DNA from: Costus lasius
Lineage: Eukaryota; Streptophyta; Magnoliopsida; Zingiberales; Costaceae
Direction: 5' to 3'
NCBI GenBank assembly: GCA_027563935.2
Contig: CM050453.2
Span: 10,930,001-10,994,000 of the forward strand
Length of the DNA: 64,000 nt
Shown here: one piece after another, positions 22,546 to 35,400 of the stretch
Position numbering within the stretch: position 1 is the first letter of the stretch
Layout of the letters: every line of letters begins with the position of its first letter
Notes under the pieces: model-generated
Databases searched by the model: none
What the model was told of the DNA's origin: nothing
Seen by the model: the letters and a program-made list of their open reading frames with translations, nothing else
Program-made: the position numbers and the translations under genes

Positions 22546-23787
22546 TGGAGGAAAAAATCTGAAAAGTTCAATTGCTACTAGAACTATTACAATATTTAAG
22601 TTAGTATAACAGATCCAAACTCATTATAATAACATAACCATTAAGAAACCCAATAAAAAAACATAAAGAATAATATAATAACTTATTTCTAGACAATGTC
22701 AGAAATGATCTTTCACCTCTTCTTAAAGTTATCTTTGTTTGAGATATTTACAAAGTCTCTTGCCAACAAAATGTTTTATATTTTTAGTAGTAAGTTAGAC
22801 ATGATCAACATTTATACTCTAGCTTGATAGAGTGTGTGTTGGAAAGCTATGTATTTAGTCGCACATAGAAGACCTAGTCCTCTCATAGCTATTCTTTTTT
22901 TTTAATACGCCAATATTGAAGTTCTTTTTCTTAAATCTAACTTGCTACATAGGTTTTCAGGGTTAACCTTCTGTTAGTATGATTATGCAGACAATTCAGT
23001 CATATTTTGAATAACGAAAACTTCATTGGTGATTCAGAAAGAAGTATTTTAGTTGTTTCCTTGACATTTTTTTCTTCTTTTGAAGTAGTTCTTATTGATT
23101 ACCATGTAAATTTTTTTACTCGTTGGGGCACAGTATTTTTCTCGCTTCATGTTTTCTCCGTTTCAATATGGTAAGTTTATGTTTATAACAACATTCTACA
23201 CTTTAGATTTCCTCATGTTTCCTCAATGTGAATATTGTATGCTCAATTTAATTCTGTAAAGGGGCATGGACCATGAGAACAAAAAGAAAGTACATAGCTG
23301 AAAAGGAGAATAGTTTCTCTTTGTGAAATCGATACTCTAATCTCCCACTTTTATTTATAGTCTCTAAGTAGGCTTTGCCATGAGAAAGAAAGTGGTGTTT
23401 CACTCCTGAAGTTGAGTTTACTTGTGATTATAAAATCAATATGGAGTAGTATTACAGGGATAAAATCCCATAAACCTGATGTTCCGTGAATAAGTTCAGT
23501 TGAGTTGATTCACTATGCAGAGTAGGTTAGTTGCATTGTTAGTCTCCTAGTTGAATTTAGTGACATTTCCAAATCTAAGATAAATGTTGAGTAAAGTTAA
23601 GAAGTTGACCTCATCCACAGGCTTACCAAACTACATCTGTGTAAGAGAACTTTATGAATAGGTTTTCTCTTTCATCAATCAATGTATGGTTCTTCAGCTA
23701 CTATGTTTTGCTTCAATCGCATGGAGGTGCTAAAATTTTGGAAAGGTAGAACAATTACCTTGGGATCCTAGTTTCATTTTGATGCAT
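22546..23787. other. Intergenic, no gene recognised
   Basis: AT-rich DNA with no long frame, no clear transposon ends and no further Copia motifs. It forms the 3' flank of the MIR399 hairpin. Confidence 0.4.
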
Positions 23788-23897
23788 TAAGCTGAAGCCA
23801 GTCTTAGGGCAACTCTCCTTTGGCAGGACAGTGGAGGAACAGCTCTGCATCTCCATCACCTGCCAAAGGGAGAGCAACCCTCAGACTGGTTAGCTTA
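23788..23897 (-). ncRNA. MIR399: MIR399 precursor hairpin (miR399 on the 3' arm)
   Basis: On the minus strand the 21 bases at 23825-23805 start TGCCAAAGGAGAGTTGCCC and end TA. They equal Arabidopsis miR399b except for the last base. The opposite arm (23880-23859) reads GGGTTGCTCTCCCTTTGGCA then GG. It pairs with the mature sequence with one bulge, one clear mismatch and G:U pairs. Outer stems continue (AGACTGG with CCAGTCT, TAAGCT with AGCTTA), giving a hairpin of about 110 nt. Mature on the 3' arm with 5' U is the normal MIR399 layout. miR399 is induced by phosphate starvation, moves in phloem and silences the PHO2 ubiquitin-conjugating enzyme. Two P1BS sites lie just upstream. No other product fits this structure. 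Confidence 0.93.
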
Positions 23898-24017
23898 GAC
23901 AATTCATGCAGCTCCACCGACTTCTTCAGGTTTGCTTGCTCTCATTGATGCGGCAAACGTCCTTTAAATTGAGAGCTTCTCACTCTAAAAAGATGGAATA
24001 AACCCATCCAGTCTTTG

Positions 24018-24056
24018 GCATATGCTCAAATTTCGTGGGTTATACCAGGGATATCC
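24018..24056 (-). promoter_or_regulatory. Twin P1BS (PHR1-binding) sites in the MIR399 promoter
   Basis: GCATATGC (24018-24025) and GGATATCC (24049-24056) both fit GNATATNC, the PHR1 binding site. They lie 121-160 bp upstream of the hairpin on the minus strand. Known MIR399 promoters carry P1BS elements, so phosphate-starvation induction is expected here. No clean TATA box was seen between the sites and the hairpin. Confidence 0.75.
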
Positions 24057-24559
24057 TTCCTCACTGCCTTTCATTGCCTTTCCTTTTCTTCATTTTGCAT
24101 GTCCAATAAAGTTCTACTCCCACTTTGATATTATTCTCCTTGACATTAACCTCTTGAAATGCCATTCACAATCTTGGTCCTGTTGTCTCATTCCTTTTGG
24201 TGGAGAGGGAGAGAGAAGGTAGATGATAATTGATATTGAGAGGGCTTGGTGAAGAGATGCTCCTTATGAAGTTCAACACATCCAATGTAGTTAGAAACAA
24301 GTAGATAAGTGTGAATTAGAGAGGTAATTCGCTCCTCTGATTTCTTCCTGTACTCAGCCATATATCACAAGAGTGAACTCTTTTGGAGACGGATTCAGCT
24401 GCAATGAACCTAAGCTTTTAATTAAAGATAATTTGGCAAAAGTTTCATGCATTTGAAGATAATAAATTACATTTTAGCTCATGGAATTAAACACACATGC
24501 ATGGACGATCCCTGGAACACCTCTGCTCTCCATATGTTTGGCTTTTCAGAATTTCTCTC

Positions 24560-26699
24560 TTACTGTTGCGTTCCCAATCTCTCATTTAGGATTTTGACCC
24601 CCATATACCTGAGTGCAATATGAACAAGGATAGATTAACAGTGAGAAAAAATGAGTTGATGTCTGAATTTTACTGCAGGTAGAAAAGCAAAATGTACTTG
24701 GATTGTACGATTCTTGTTATCTACTTAGTAAGTTGTTTGATATTGAAATCAAGGTTTAAAGTTTCGGTATATCCGGAACCGTTTTTGAATCCTTGAATTT
24801 GAAATGTAATATTAGTTTTGTCATAGCCATACGAGTTGAGTTTTCAAATTTCTGTTGGCAGTGGCAAATAACATTACCTTCCAAGCATCATGACTGTGGC
24901 CTGAGGATTGGTGCCAGGGGAGACGTTGAACGTTGATCCATCGATCACACGAAGCGAGTCGATGCCAAGAACTCTGTAATCTTTGTCGACCACTTGACCT
25001 ACTCTGCAACCTCCATGGTAGTGCCATATAGTCATGACAGTGTCCTTGCAGTATTGCTCCAAGGACCGCCCGGCATTCTCATGCTTCGTCCGCAAGTTCA
25101 TTGGGTAATTCAACATCATGTTGCGGAGCTCTTCCATTGACATGTAGGAGAACCTGAATCTAGAGAATGCTATCGACTGTATCACCCTCTGGATCATCTC
25201 TATGCCCTGGACACATCTGCGCAAGTCCTCAGGTTCCTTGAAGTAGTTGAAGGTGACAGAGGGATTGTCGTCCGGGTTCTTGTTTCTGAGCACAAGATGG
25301 CCTGTAGAGAGAGGCCCCATGATCTTCTCTAAGATGAAGCCGCCTCTCATCGAGGGGACAATCGCTGAGATGTTTCTCGGGGTTCTTTGTTCAGCATCAA
25401 CTGGGGATTCTTGGCCAGGCTGCAGAGAAAGGTGTTTCAGACACAAGTTAACCTCAAATATTGCATGAAGTTTTTTGCTCGGATATGTAAAGCAGTACCA
25501 GAGGAGAAAACACGTCGAAGTTTGGCTCGCCATCGGTCTCTGAGTAGAGAGCAGCGAAGTTGGATCCACTGGCTCCCTCAATGAAACTGCCAAACCTGGT
25601 GATACCGACGACTTGTATGAGGGAAATTTCGACCGGCGCCGGAGAAGGGACAAAGATGGCGTTCATGGGGTTGTCCGCCATGCCCTGCCCTACCATGGGC
25701 TGCTCTAGCACCACCTCGATGCCCAAAGACTCAAGGTGGCGCCTCGGACCGACGCCACTCAGCATGAGCAGCTGAGGGCTCCCCAACGCTCCGGCGCAGA
25801 GTATGATCTCATTCTTCGCCCCCCTGTTCAAGTAGGCCACGTGCCTCCCGCCCGCCCCGTCGCTGAACTCCACTCCATGTGCCAGCGGCCTCGCTGATCC
25901 TTCTGTTTGCGTGAACAAGATCCTCGACACTGTAGCGTACAGAAGAACGGTGAGGCCTTCGGGGTTCGCGTACTCGAGCAGATCGACGGCGGTGTGGCGG
26001 AGCCCCTCGCCGTCGAAGATCGTGCCCCCGATCTTGGTCCCGTACTTGTGGTCGTACGTGAACCCGTTGTACGGCGTCACGCCGGCCTCGAGGAGGCCGT
26101 CCCTCAAAGCCGACTGCCACTGGCGCATTGGTGGCTGGAACACCACGGCGCGCTCCACCCACTGGTACGACTGCCTCACCAGCGCCGCGTCCCATCCGGC
26201 CGCCGCCACGTAGTCCTGGGTCGCCCGCGTGTAGAACCCCGCGTTGAGGCAGCTCCCGCCGCCTAGCACCCGCGCGCGCGCGTTGATGACTCCGTCCTCG
26301 GACACGAACCGCTGCGCCGGCGATGCAGAGGAGATGTCGGCCAGGTTCCGGCTGAAGTAGGCCAGCTCCGTGATGTTCCTGTTGCCGCGAGGCGAGCCCC
26401 CGCGCTCGAGCAGCAGGACTCGGAACTTCTCCGAGAGGGTCGCGGCCAGCGAGCAGCCGGCCGTCCCGCCCCCAACGATGATGTAGTCGTAGTACGATAT
26501 TGGCGGCGCGGTGGAGGCGCGATGCATGAAGCTCGACGCTGCTGGCTCGAAAGAATCAAGATAAAAAACCTGCTCAAATTCAGATTTTACTTACACAAAC
26601 AAAAAAGAATGTACAATTACCCCGCTCAGTGGCGCAGAATCCAAGGTAGCAGAGAAGAAAAATCGCTGGAACTAACAATCTCCTGCAGCCAAAAGCCAT
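24560..26699 (-). CDS. HTH: HOTHEAD-like GMC (FAD-dependent) oxidoreductase
   Basis: Four exons on the minus strand: 26699-26621, 26541-25499, 25419-24878 and 24608-24560. All introns are GT-AG, and the total is 1713 nt or 570 aa, normal for this family. Exon 1 encodes a signal peptide (MAFGCRRLLVPAIFLLCYLG). Then follow the FAD-binding GGGTAGC (residues 50-56), GMC signature RARVLGGGSCLNAGFY, the second signature GALGSPQLLMLSGVGP, and catalytic-site motifs HYHGGC and GTNPQAT. The frame ends GRYMGVKILNERLGTQQ. HOTHEAD in Arabidopsis and ONI3 in rice oxidise long-chain omega-hydroxy fatty acids for cuticle formation and prevent organ fusion; whether this copy is HTH itself or a paralogue is open. 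The exon 2 acceptor is a CAGCAG tandem. A TATATATA lies about 60 bp upstream of the ATG. Confidence 0.93.
24750..24795. repeat. Tiny CAAGGTTTAAA-type MITE remnant
   Basis: It starts CAAGGTTTAAAG and ends GAATCCTTG, the termini of the hAT-like MITE family seen at 34571, 46346, 51287 and 52263. It lies in the third intron of the HOTHEAD-like gene. A GTATATCC word (P1BS-like) occurs inside it by chance. The flanking duplication is unclear. Confidence 0.4.
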
Positions 26700-26757
26700 G
26701 TGCTTCTGAGTCAAACAATCTACCAAAAAGAGTGTGAGAGGCTCAAGATAAGTTTAG

Positions 26758-26767
26758 ATATATATAT
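26758..26767 (-). promoter_or_regulatory. Candidate TATA box of the HOTHEAD-like gene
   Basis: On the minus strand TATATATATC lies about 60 bp upstream of the ATG at 26699, a plausible position with a short 5' leader. There are other TATA runs just beyond (26770-26778), so the exact box is uncertain. Confidence 0.4.
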
Positions 26768-26779
26768 GCATATATAATG

Positions 26780-28160
26780 TTCTTGATCTGTTACACCATT
26801 GATGCAGTGCAAAGATGGGCTCCGTCTCCTCGCAGGTTGAGGCACTTCTCTATTAAATGCAAATCAACTGGTCAGCACAACAGTCCTAAAAGATTTAGTA
26901 CTTGAACCTTGTGCAAATGCCGGACGCATGAGACTCGAAACCAACAGAGACCATCTCTCCCTGCCCCCAGGAATCTCTCAACAGCTCAACAATTCATTGG
27001 CTTTGGCAATGCAGGCCATTTTCAGGCAAGAGCTTCAAAAATAGCAGTGTGTATTCATTGCTGATATCGAATGGAAGGTGAAGATTCAGTGCTGTACACC
27101 TAAACCTTTGACATCTGCTGCTGTGAGTTAAAACTTAAAAGAGTTATGCCTGGATGAAGCACTCTCATTCACAGTATCTCTTTGATTGTGGACATCCTGT
27201 GTGCGGTTCAAACGCAGAAGAAATGCTGGAGAATGCGCGAATTTTAAAACAATATAAATATGACATTTGTTTTAAGATTCATAATTTCAGAGAGATGAAC
27301 GGCTTTCTGAGATGCCTACCAAGTTTTCTCCAAATGCTGCGATGCATCGAGCCTGAGAATAATTAAAGAGTTCGGTTTGGAGGCAACTTTTCGTTGTTGA
27401 AGCTCTCAGTTTCTGTTCTTCACACCAAAAACATGACATGAAGGACAGCCTATTTGTTGGTGTTGCTGAGAAACCTAAACCCTGCTAAGCCTCTCAATTG
27501 AATATTTTAACTATGGTTGAACTAGGATTACAACTACAAATTTACTTGCGCTTATTGAAGGGTAGTCAATCATAAGAACGCAATGATTTTTATTTTGAAT
27601 AGATTTGTCAATCATAAAAGCGAAAAAAAGTTGACATTTCAGTTCAAATTGCTTACATTTTATGAACGAATAATTTAAGTTCTCTTTTTTGATGTTTGAT
27701 CCTAGCCAAGTAAGCTAGGAACAGTCCGTGTGCAGTGTGCTTATATATTTTTTGTTATATATATTTTTTAATCCAAGTTATTAAGCTGACAAAATATTAG
27801 TCTATGACGACTCAAAATATTTTAAGCAATTCTCCAATGAGTTGGTGAATTGCATCTACAAGTTTTTCTACCCAGACCTTTTTGGGACCTATGTTAACTA
27901 AATGATTTTTATTTTTATGGTATAAAAAATTTGATGAGGTAATTATTTTTATTTTATATAGAGAAAGAGTAGACTCAGAGGAGTGGAAGAGACAATTATC
28001 AAGAATTTAAATTGCATTAAAATAATTTGTCTTGAAGAAAAACAATTAATCTCATATCTAGATGCACTATCAAGATATAATATGATGTTGTATTAGACTT
28101 TAGGTAACCTCAGAGTTTACCCTTTTTTAGTTGAATCACTCTTATTAAAGATAGATCTGG
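26780..28160. other. Intergenic, no gene recognised
   Basis: The region lies between the divergent HOTHEAD-like and ZFWD genes. Short frames such as 27154-27366 lack family motifs and codon bias. No transposon termini were seen. Confidence 0.4.
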
Positions 28161-28164
28161 GAAT

Positions 28165-28700
28165 TCTGAATTCAGGTCAATGGGTCATAAAAATGACTCG
28201 TGTTAGTTATGACCCGTGACTCGATTAAGTTAACTTGGACACAACTCGTTTAATTAATTGGATCAAACTGTCTAATCCGAACACGATCCGAATATAATCG
28301 GATTAACTCGATACGACCCGAATAATCTATTTATTAAATAAGTCATTTATTAACCCGATCTGCTTGACCCAACACGACTCGATTATAAATTTATCATTTA
28401 TATTTTATATAAAAAATAATAAATTAATAAAAATTCTATAAAAATTGAGACTTGTGGTATGAGCCAAATTTTGGGTTAAAAAAATAGTTAAAAAAGATTT
28501 GGACTTATGGGCTAGTACTGGAGTTGAGCGAATTTATATTTAAAATTTACATATGTAAATATATAATTTAATCGGGTTAAGCGAGTCAATCCGTTACAAC
28601 TCGACATGACCCAATTATTTTAGGTTATAAATAAATTGACCTATTTATGACCCAAATATGAACCCGCCTAATTTTGTGTCCAGTCAGATCAGGTTTTGCG
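28165..28700. repeat. Dispersed repeat, unclassified (TGACCC/GGGTCA-rich), copy 1
   Basis: AT-rich segment with many TCGGGTTA/TGACCC words. It shares the ordered phrases TTTTAGGTTATAAATAAATT and TTATGACCCAAATATGA with the segment at 59230-59820, so the two are copies of one repeat family. I found no inverted termini or target duplication and do not assign a class. Confidence 0.5.
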
Positions 28701-29465
28701 AAGTCTAATTAAAGATATAATATAGACTTGGAATTCTCGTTCACCAAGTAGGCTTTATCCATCTTTTAATAGAAGTTTTTTTGTCATTGGAACAAATTTA
28801 CTTAGGAGGAAATTATTAGCCACAATCAACCAAAAAAAAAAAAAGAACATAAGTGGAAGATTTTAACGTTGCCTCTCAAGTTTCTCTTATGATATTAAGA
28901 ACTACAATGCCATTCTTGAGCTATATAAAGTTAATGATGGCGAAATTTGATCTTAAAATTTTCTTATTATTAATTATTGTATTATATATATATTATTTAT
29001 ATCACGACTATTTTATATTCTAAAGAGTATAATGCGGTTTTGGTGGGAATCGAAGTTGGAATCTTCTCCACGTTAAACTTGGCACACGGGCCAAAAGCAA
29101 ATTCCTTCAGCTGCGCTGGCACGTCTCATGATTTCTTCGAGCGATCTAAGAAACCCGCGAAAGGAAACGCCATTACCAGGTCAGCGACGATCCTATCTTT
29201 TCCCATCTCTTCTTCTGCCTCCTCCCCATCATCTTCGAGCTGGTCTAGGGTTTATTGAACTCCATCGATCGCGTCATTGGATTCTCTAATCTTAATCGTT
29301 TTCAAGGATTTCTCTCTGAATCCCACCACCGCCTTCGTGGATCGGTCGGCATCGGATCGTTTCTTCGCCTTATTGGATCGGCCAGTCCGGAGCCGGATTT
29401 TCTGTTCCTCTTCTTGATCGTCTTCCCGGCCTTGGGTGAGTTAGGGCTTCCGTTGAACTGGAATC

Positions 29466-32400
29466 ATGGACACCGAACCGGCCGATCGGTACGGCAGCAG
29501 GAGGGGCTACCAGCGGGCCGGGCCGTCACAGGGGCTTCCTGACAGAGCCAACAAGGTCTGTTTCCATTGGCGGGCGGGGCGCTGCAACCGCCACCCATGC
29601 CCCTTTCTCCACAGCGAGCCGCCGGAGCCCATGTCCACGGACGGCGGTGCTGCAAGGCGGGGTCTCTACCAGGGCCCTGGCTCGAGAAACCCTAGCTCGG
29701 AAGGCGCGCCGCATTCGAAGTGGGGCAAGGGCCGAGCTGGCGGCAAGGCGCCTGACAGGGTCTGCAATTACTTCCTCGCTGGGAATTGTACCTACGGGGA
29801 GAAATGCAGGTTCTTGCACTCGTGGTTCCTTAGTGACAGCTTCTCCCTCTTGACCCAACTGCCGGGGCACCAGAAGGTATGTCTTTCTTATTCTTTTGCG
29901 TCTTATGTTTTCCATGCTTCATTGGTTCGTTTCTCGAACAGGTTGTGACTGGTATTGCGCTGCCTTCAGGGTCTGATAAGCTCTTCTCTGGCAGCAAGGA
30001 CGAAACTGTTCGGATATGGGATTGTCAGACTGGGCAGGTACAGGTGTTCTCTACATTCTTACCACCTTGAAATCAAACAGTATAGTCGCTGACCGTTGCA
30101 TGTCTATCGAAGTGCACTGGAGTCATCAATATGGGTGGTGAGGTTGGATGTATGATCAGTGAAGGTCCTTGGATATTTATTGGGGTTCCAAATTCCGTAA
30201 AGGTCTGAGATTTAAGGTTATCTGCCTATGACAGCATGTGGGTCGATGCCGGAGTAACAGTATTGAACTTGTTTGGATGATGATTCAGGCATGGAACACA
30301 CAAACTGTAACAGATCAAAGTCTTGACGGCCCTATTGGACAAGTTTATGCATTGGTTGTCGGAAATGGCATGTTGTTCGCGGGCACACAGGTGTATTTTA
30401 TTCTGGGGCTACTTTTGTCATATTCTGTTTTCAAAGCTGTATCGTTATTGTTCTCAAGAAGGCATATTCTCAATTTCTGAATGTTCCTGCAACTTTATAC
30501 CTTAAAATTTCACAGGATGCACGGATATTAGCATGGAAGTTCAGTGTTGCAGGGAACCTTTTTGAACCTTCTGCTTCTCTATCAGGTCATCGACTAGCAG
30601 TGGTTTCTTTAGCCATTGGATCCATGAAGCTTTATTCCGGTTCTATGGATAACACAATAAGAGTAAGAGCCCTAAACTAAAGCTGCCTTAAATCATGAAT
30701 ACTCCAGGGTTAGCAGTTACTGAGCTTGAAGGTCCAATCAAACCAATATTCATGCTATTTTATATGTAACAATATGCACCACTATTATCATGACGATGGT
30801 TTATATTCCTTTTCGCCTCCTTGAGCATCTTGTGGATTTGTGCACTTGACATATTATCTTCTTGAGCATGAAAACAATTTTTTGTTACAACCTACCCAGG
30901 GAGAAAACTAATTTATTAATTTGGTTAGCTTAAAGTAGCATGGCTTCAATTTAAAACACTTTAAGTCTAAGTTTTAGTAAACTCATTAAGCCTTATATAC
31001 CATGATGGTTCTCTCACTTTCCATATAGAACTAGGTTTTACAATCTTTCTCACTTAAAACTCAAGAACCATCTCTAGTCAACAACATATCAGGTCCAATA
31101 GTGGCTCTGACGAGCACAATAACCCTTTTCTATTGATTCCTCATTATGACACAATTTAAAATGCATAAGCCTAAGTTAATGTTAGTAAACCCTTTAAACT
31201 TTATATACAATGATAATTCGTTTTTCACCTTTCATGTGAATTAAACTATGGTATCATATGCTAAATACATTTTAGAAAAGTTTACCCTCTTGAGAACACC
31301 TTTCTCTTGCTAAATACAATTTAGATGAAAGGATCCTGCATATGATCTATTCTTTTTTTATAACTTCTAAGTTCTAAAATTGCAACTGAAGTTTCTCATG
31401 AATAACTTTTTGGTTCATGCTGTATGTCACATATGTACAATAACCATTTTAAAGAGAAAACATAGCATAATGGCAGTCAATGCAATCAATTTTTTTTGTC
31501 AATGTTATCTTGAATTTTCAAGTTTCAGTTTACAACATTTCTTCTCTTTCCATGTTGTGGGACTTAAGATTTGCTTCACTCAAAATGATGAAAAGAAATG
31601 TCTCTTTTACTCAACAAAAGTTCTATGTTGAAACATGTCTTGGATGCTTTCAAGGTTTTGCTATTATCTATGGAATTTTAGTTATTGATTTATTATTATG
31701 GTAACTTTTGTCTTTTCTCTATTCCCTAGCATGTATATATTTTCCTTTGACTTTAACTTACTATGATATAATTTGGTTGGGTAGATTATCTACAGTTGAG
31801 TTTATGAACAACAATAATTATAATGTAAATTTCATCGGGATTCATTCCATAATTATGACATGTAAGGGATTTTAGCTAGAGTTGAGTTATAATTGTAACA
31901 GAAGCTCCTATTGCCTCTATGCCTAAAATATGAGGTAGTCACGTAGGTCTCACAACTCTTGTTGGCTATTACTTAGTGAATATGGGATGCAAGCTTGTGA
32001 ATAAGGAAAGACAAATAAGTTTGCATCATTGGAGATTAGGAATTCACATTGAGGTAGGATTTTCTCTTCTTACCTTATGCATTTTCTTCTCTTGATGCTT
32101 TTTTCATCCATATTCTCTTGGATTAAAATACATTAAATTCTCATGATTGTAGAGTTTAATTTATTTTAATATGTTTATAATATATTTATATAGAGAGAGA
32201 CCTACAAGGAAAGTAATGTATTGTTGAATTACCTACACATCGTTTAATCTTAATATTATATATTTGATAAAATTTTGAGTTATATCACCATATACATTGA
32301 TTTCTACTTTTAGTGCAAATCTTTTTTTTAGTATTTTGTTTAGCAAAATAATAATTAATAAAAATATAATGTAATTAGCCTAGAAGTTAGAGACATATAT

Positions 32401-35400
32401 CTTAGTTGCAACCCAACCAAAATAAGCATAATGTAGAAAGGTCTAGAAGTAAGCAGACCACAAATTGGGGATAGCCTAGTAGGCTTAGTTTGCATGTAAT
32501 AAGTTAAATTAGATAAAAATCCTAGGCAGGGGTAGAGCATTGAATGGGCGCTAGTCTGCACGTGCAGTGCAACCACACACTTGCATTATGCCCACGTGCC
32601 CGCATCAGTCATATGTAGGTGCATGGCACCTAGATTAGATGACAGACACAACCCTTGCACATAGGTTGATATGAAGGGGGTTGTGTAGAATTTCTATCAA
32701 GTTAAGCCTACACAATCGTTGAAGCCAAGGGAAACTGAAGAAAATCTAGAAAGTTGATAAGGCCTTACTCAATACATAAAGAAATTTGCATTAAATGTTG
32801 AAATATAAAATCATTAGAATTAAATTAAAGTAGATGTAAAACAATAGTTTATACTTGATTAAAATAAATGAATAATTTTCCCAGCAACGAGACATGTTAA
32901 TTATGTAGGTATGTAATTAGTTAATGATGATATGGCTTAATTTAACAGGCAAAAAAAAATACAGTAACATTATTTTATTACATGAAACTCATTTATTAAT
33001 AATTAATATATATTAAAAAATATTGATTAAACACTTGAACACTTAAATGATGATATGTTTTAAGGCGATGGTTGATGCCATTGTTTTAAGGGGCAAGTCG
33101 GTCATGAGCCATGATGATCGTATGATTCTGGGAGATGCATCTCCTCTCTATTGGAGTGTACTACAATATTCTTAGAGGAGCAATCTCCTTTATTATGATC
33201 GTATGTTTGCATGTTTCCACCTGTTATCCGATTCTATTGAATTTCTTATATATCTTTGTCGAAACTAATTTTATTGGCCTTAGTAAAATCTACTCAGTGT
33301 TTCACTGACTGTGGATTAAATTTTCTTTATTTACCATTTGAAGATAGAAACTTAAGTTTGACTTGTGTCATTTCGAAATGAATATAGGAAAACCTATCAA
33401 GATGGAAGTATTCTTCTAAATAACTGTGAATTATTATAGAATTGTTTGAGTTTGCTATGCATTATTGATTCAAAATGAAGATTACTCATGGTTGTTGTCA
33501 GTTGGATTACCATAAGGATTAAGTGTTGAAGAGATAGGGTTCCATAGTCTAGATCCTTCCGTGTGTTGTCTGTAAGACACGAAAGAAATGCTGAAGGGGC
33601 CATTATAGCTCCCCATACACCGGTTCCCACTAAATCAGTATGACAGAGTCTCCTGAATAGGCTATTTAATGAAGAAAAGTAGGTCCCATTTGCATTAATG
33701 CCACACCAGTTCACCCCTTAAACTTGGATTTTTGACTCATTCAGGTTGACTGGTCCCTACAAGCTGCAAAGTTATTTGCAAGGCCGGGTTGTAATAACTG
33801 TTTAAATTTGCGAAAACACCTAGATAACAACTGTAGAAGATCTCATATCTCCAAGTTTACCTCCTAAATTCAATGTAAATTTAACTTAGATGTGAGCTTT
33901 CTTCAAATCTAAGATGTTCTCTTTTTGTTTACCCTGATTTATGTGCTAAAATTATCTTGCTTCAAAACGTAACTCAATGTTCTGATTATCACCAATTTCT
34001 TTTTTTCCAGGTCTGGGACCTAGCAAGTTTTCAGTGTATTCATACGCTCACTGACCATACATCTGTTGTTATGTCAGTACTTTGTTGGGAACAATTTTTA
34101 CTATCTTCTTCCTTGGATAACATGATCAGGGTTAGTTTAATGCTGTGTTTTCTTGCTGAGCATTTGTTATATTAAGTTAATTCATTGAATTTTATTTAAT
34201 TCTAAAGATTTATCTGTACTTTACTGTCTTTTTAGGTTTGGGTTACCACCCAAAGTGGAAATTTGGAAGTAACATACACTCATGACGAGGAACATGTACA
34301 CACTTCTACTTATAGATTCTGGTTAAATTTTCACGAAATAATTTTGTTTTCTACAACTATGACTTATATTGGATCACTAATGTAATGTCCCATAACTAAT
34401 TAATAAGTTTGCCTGAAACAATAGAACTACTTTTGATTTTTTTCCTTCTTGAATTCATGATTCCAGTGAAGCTCTGTTAATTAAATATCCAGTAAATTGA
34501 AATTATTAAAGCACATTGAAGATTTCAAATTACATGTATAATATACATAGATGTTATCAAGAGTCTAAGATAGGGTTTAAAATCTCGGTATGCACATACC
34601 AACGCTATATAGTCACGATACTAATTATACTAACATTATATACTATTAATGTAATATCCCGTTTTAATCTTACATTATGAGTGAGAGAAAAGATAATATA
34701 ATATGTAAAACTTAGTAGACTTACTACTATCAATTTGGGCTTAAGCATTTTAAAATTAGGTTATGTTATTAATCAGCTCACCAAGTTAATAGATCAATTT
34801 GCTCATTAAGCAGCGGGTCATAATAAATGGTATCAGAGTAAAATTCAGAGCTATCATTGGGCTAACCTCACATGCTGCCAACTATGGATAATTCTTAGAC
34901 ATGTGGGCTTGATGAGGATGTTAAGTCTTTTGTGGGAGAGATTGTAATACTCCGGTTTAGTCTCATGTTAAAAGTGAAAGGAAAGATAGTATGATATTTA
35001 AGGCTTAGTGGGCTTATTACTATCAACTTGGGCTTAAGTATTTTAAAATTATGCCGTTTTACCAATCAACTCACCTAGTTAATAGATTAGTTTATTTATT
35101 AAGCGAGTCATAAGCCATAACAACCAATATAGTAACACTACATAGTATCAAATTAATCTCAGGTACGTACAACCCATGCTTAGTTGCACTGGTTTTTAGA
35201 GCTATGGTCTAAGATATGTTTCTTTTCTAACTTTTGGTACCATTACGTGCTAAATTATTTGAGCTAAAGTGATGACAACACTAGATTATCTAAATATTCA
35301 GATAGTGTGTTGCAGTACTCTACACGAAATTTTCAATAAATACTATATAGTTCTTCAAAGTTTGAACAATGTGCTTTAATATTTAACATGAAAATTTCAA

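Noticed and set aside
29526..29915. 129-codon antisense frame across ZFWD exon 1
   Set aside because: It is a GC-driven shadow of the CCCH-finger exon, which is firmly supported by two CCCH motifs and splice joins.
33397..33714. 105-codon minus-strand frame in ZFWD intron 5
   Set aside because: No domain was recognised and it is on the wrong strand for the host gene. It may be an old repeat but I saw no ends.
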